DNA of 36,555 nt from Gemmatimonadaceae bacterium (lineage in GTDB: Bacteria; Gemmatimonadota; Gemmatimonadetes; Gemmatimonadales; Gemmatimonadaceae), in NCBI GenBank assembly GCA_014377535.1, contig JACMPK010000002.1, forward strand, positions 1 through 36,555, written 5' to 3'. Below are positions 34,916-36,555 of the stretch, piece after piece (positions within the stretch are counted from its first letter, which is position 1; each line of letters starts with the position of its first letter). Below the pieces are notes generated by a model, which did no database searches, had not been told where the DNA came from, and worked only from the letters and a program-made list of their open reading frames with translations. Made by a program: the position numbers and the translations under genes.

Positions 34916-34948
34916 CGGAGCGTCGCTGGCTCAGCGACGCTCCGTTTT
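34916..34948 (+). terminator. Strong Rho-independent terminator
   Basis: CGGAGCGTCGCTG (34916-34928) and its exact complement CAGCGACGCTCCG (34932-34944) form a 13-pair stem with a three-base loop, followed by TTTTC. It ends the acyl-CoA dehydrogenase transcript, 135 bases after the stop, and lies just before the next gene. The bases between 34782 and 34915 hold no recognisable gene. Confidence 0.9.
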
Positions 34949-34983
34949 CGTCCCCGCTCTTCGTCGTTCCTCAGGAGTTTGAG

Positions 34984-35598
34984 ATGGGTTCGCTCGTGCA
35001 ATTCGTCTGTTTCACCACGGTGCTGCCGCAGGACGAATTCCTGCATGCGTGGGAGCCGTTCGCGTCCGGCTTTCTGTCGCGCGGCATCGAGCGGATCATC
35101 TTGTCGGAGAATGCGGAGCGGTCTTCCGAGTCGGCATTCGACTACGTCTCGCGCAACCTGTGGGACGAGAGCCGATTCGAGCGCGCTTTTCCCCACGGCG
35201 TGCGTGGCAGCGGTGGGCTGGGACCAATCGGCGTGCTGCAGGCCGGTGGATTCCGGTTGGCCGACGCGGTGAATGTGGACCTCGCCGGCGGACCGCGCAC
35301 GGAGTCGAAGGTGCTCTGCTTCCTGATGGCCCGGAATGGGCAGCGCGAGAATGCGCGCGTGGCGATCCGCACCGCGCTGCAGCATCCGGGTGTGGCCGGC
35401 ACGGCGATTTTCCTCAAGGATGGCGATGCGCGCACGGATCGTTTCGACATGGTGGTCGAGGTCTACTGCCGCGAGGGCGCGATCGATGAAATGGTGGACC
35501 TGCTGCGCAACACGACGACGTTGTTCGTGACCGCGGCACCGGTCGCCATCGGAGCGTATCGTGAGGTAGCCGAGATGGGCGTCGAGGCCAAACGCTAG
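34984..35598 (+). CDS. Hypothetical protein between two terminators
   Basis: This 204-residue protein is not recognised. It has no signal peptide or membrane segment and looks like a soluble alpha/beta protein with segments FVCFTTVLPQDEFLHAWEPF, GIERIILSENAE, KVLCFLMARNGQ and MVVEVYCREGAIDEMVDLL. The two similar halves of strands and amphipathic helices could be a repeated ferredoxin-like fold. A clear AGGAG at 34973-34977, six bases before the ATG at 34984, is one of the best ribosome sites in the window. Any promoter would lie within about 40 bases of the upstream terminator, or overlap it. Strong terminators on both sides indicate an independent transcription unit, possibly well expressed. 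Confidence 0.8.
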   Translation: MGSLVQFVCFTTVLPQDEFLHAWEPFASGFLSRGIERIILSENAERSSESAFDYVSRNLWDESRFERAFPHGVRGSGGLGPIGVLQAGGFRLADAVNVDLAGGPRTESKVLCFLMARNGQRENARVAIRTALQHPGVAGTAIFLKDGDARTDRFDMVVEVYCREGAIDEMVDLLRNTTTLFVTAAPVAIGAYREVAEMGVEAKR

Positions 35599-35625
35599 CG
35601 CAGGACGCCGCTGTTCGCTCGTGTG

Positions 35626-35660
35626 ACGGGTCCTGCCGGAATTCGGGCAGGACCCGTTTT
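35626..35660 (+). terminator. Strong Rho-independent terminator
   Basis: ACGGGTCCTGCC (35626-35637) pairs perfectly over 12 positions with GGCAGGACCCGT (35646-35657) around an eight-base loop, followed by TTTT. It starts 27 bases after the stop of the unrecognised gene. Confidence 0.92.
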
Positions 35661-35874
35661 CATGTCGCTGACCGCGTTCGTCACCCACCGTCGGCACCGC
35701 GGCGCGCTCGCGTGAGCCGTTCTACGGCCGATTCCCGCCTTTGCTGTCACGGACCCCAGGGGTCGCGTGCCGATGAGCAGCGTGTGGGAGAGGCCGGGGG
35801 TGGTCGGCCGGTGTTCGGCGCGCGAGCTTCGAGGATCGGCTGTCGGCACCCGCCCCACGGATCAGCGCACCGCC

Positions 35875-36459
35875 ATGATCAACGACGTGACACACGAGCA
35901 GGGCGACCTGACACGGATGCTGCACCGGGCCGCGCATGGTGAGCGCAGTGCGTTGCACCACGTGCTGGCGCTGCTCAACGAGTCGATGCGCCGGATCGCT
36001 CGTCGGCAGCTGGCTGGCGAGGGGGCGGGGCACACCCTCGAGACCGACGGCCTGGTGCACGAGGCATGGCTCCGGCTGGAGGGCCTGGAGCGCGTGCAGT
36101 GGCGCGACCGGCAGCATCTCCTGGCCGTCGCTGCGCGCACCATGCGCCGTGTGTTGATCGATTATGCCGAACAGCGCCGGGCGAAGAAGCGTGGCGGTGG
36201 CGAGTTGGCGGTGGGGCTCGATCCGGTCGATGCGGTCGCTGCCGCAATCGACGATCATGCGCACGAGCTGCAGGCACTGGACGAGGCGCTGCTTCGACTG
36301 GCCGCGTTGAATCACCGGCAGGCGCAGGTGGTGGAGTGCCGCTTCTTCGTGGGCTTGAGCGTCGAGGAGACGGCCGAGGCGCTGGAGCTCTCGCCGGCGA
36401 CCGTGAAGCGTGACTGGACGGCGGCGCGCGCGTGGCTCAACCGCGAGCTGAGCGGATGA
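35875..36459 (+). CDS. ECF-type RNA polymerase sigma factor (Sigma70_ECF/TIGR02999 group)
   Basis: This 194-residue protein has the two sigma-70 domains of ECF factors. Region 2 covers about residues 20-95 (GHTLETDGLVHEAWLRLEG and DRQHLLAVAARTMRRVLIDY), and region 4 has a helix-turn-helix at about 160-190 (GLSVEETAEALELSPATVKRDW). The sequence fits the group with HLLAVAARTMRRVLIDYA and RRAKKRGGG, common in Planctomycetota, Acidobacteriota and Gemmatimonadota and usually paired with Ser/Thr kinases. The ATG at 35875 is chosen because the region upstream is Arg-rich and non-family. The stop overlaps the next start by four bases (ATGA). Confidence 0.9.
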   Translation: MINDVTHEQGDLTRMLHRAAHGERSALHHVLALLNESMRRIARRQLAGEGAGHTLETDGLVHEAWLRLEGLERVQWRDRQHLLAVAARTMRRVLIDYAEQRRAKKRGGGELAVGLDPVDAVAAAIDDHAHELQALDEALLRLAALNHRQAQVVECRFFVGLSVEETAEALELSPATVKRDWTAARAWLNRELSG

Positions 36460-36555
36460 GCGCACCCATGTTCCCCGACGTGAACGCGTCGCCCGCTGCC
36501 GAACGCTGGGCGCGCGTGGAGCAGCTCTTTCAGCAGGCACTCGCGTTCCAGGGCA
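36456..36555 (+). CDS. Start of a probable Ser/Thr protein kinase gene, cut by window end
   Basis: Only 33 codons are present, with no stop before the window ends. The start overlaps the sigma-factor stop in ATGA. The residues after a variable first 15 read ERWARVEQLFQQALAFQG, resembling the N-terminal helix found before the kinase domain in the Ser/Thr kinases that follow this type of ECF sigma factor. No kinase motif lies within the window, so this call is inference from position and this short match. Confidence 0.6.
   Translation, partial: MSAPMFPDVNASPAAERWARVEQLFQQALAFQG

Overview
The window reads as chromosomal DNA from a GC-rich, Gram-negative, aerobic bacterium, most likely a Gemmatimonadota member. 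This lineage call is inference from several things seen together: a SusC/SusD-type outer-membrane pair, many short lipoproteins, an ECF sigma factor translationally coupled to what looks like a Ser/Thr kinase gene, few clear Shine-Dalgarno sites, and high GC with strong GC bias in third codon positions. No rRNA, tRNA, CRISPR array, transposase or phage gene was found. Gene density is high and no gene-free stretch exceeds 300 bases.

Layout, left to right. 121-4.7 kb: a secreted lipoprotein, moaB, and a two-gene ABC exporter on the minus strand. 4.9-7.9 kb: uvrA, followed by a ~257-base imperfect inverted repeat that fills the gap to a convergent MoxR-type AAA ATPase, itself downstream of a BsuPI-like lipoprotein. 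10.0-13.3 kb: an ATP synthase operon with atpZ, an AtpI-like gene, atpB, atpE, atpF and atpH. It stops after subunit delta, so the alpha, gamma, beta and epsilon genes must lie elsewhere. An 18-base site matching the Rex operator consensus with one mismatch lies just upstream of this operon. 13.3-16.7 kb: an exported M1 peptidase, a small cupin and a sugar-phosphate nucleotidyltransferase. 16.7-20.5 kb: an M20-type peptidase diverging from a LeuA-like DRE-TIM protein whose catalytic motifs are degraded, then an MFS transporter.

20.5-25.7 kb: a minus-strand unit of TonB-dependent SusC-like receptor, SusD-like lipoprotein and a third small lipoprotein, with no degradative enzyme beside it. 26.0-28.3 kb: CstA with its usual YbdD/YjiX partner. 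28.4-34.8 kb, all plus strand: an unrecognised lipoprotein, an NAD-type isocitrate dehydrogenase, a metallophosphoesterase overlapping a SprT-like metalloprotein, an exported M20 amidohydrolase and a glutaryl-CoA-dehydrogenase-like acyl-CoA dehydrogenase. 34.9-36.6 kb: an unrecognised gene isolated between two strong terminators, then the ECF sigma factor and the first 33 codons of a probable kinase cut by the window end.

Taken together the genes fit a heterotroph that imports peptides and organic acids (SusCD, CstA, secreted peptidases), burns them through the TCA cycle and acyl-CoA oxidation, and respires with a proton-type ATP synthase. The signals most worth a second look are the Rex-like operator on the atp promoter, the giant hairpin between uvrA and moxR, the truncated atp gene cluster with structured RNA around atpE, and the degenerate LeuA-like enzyme.
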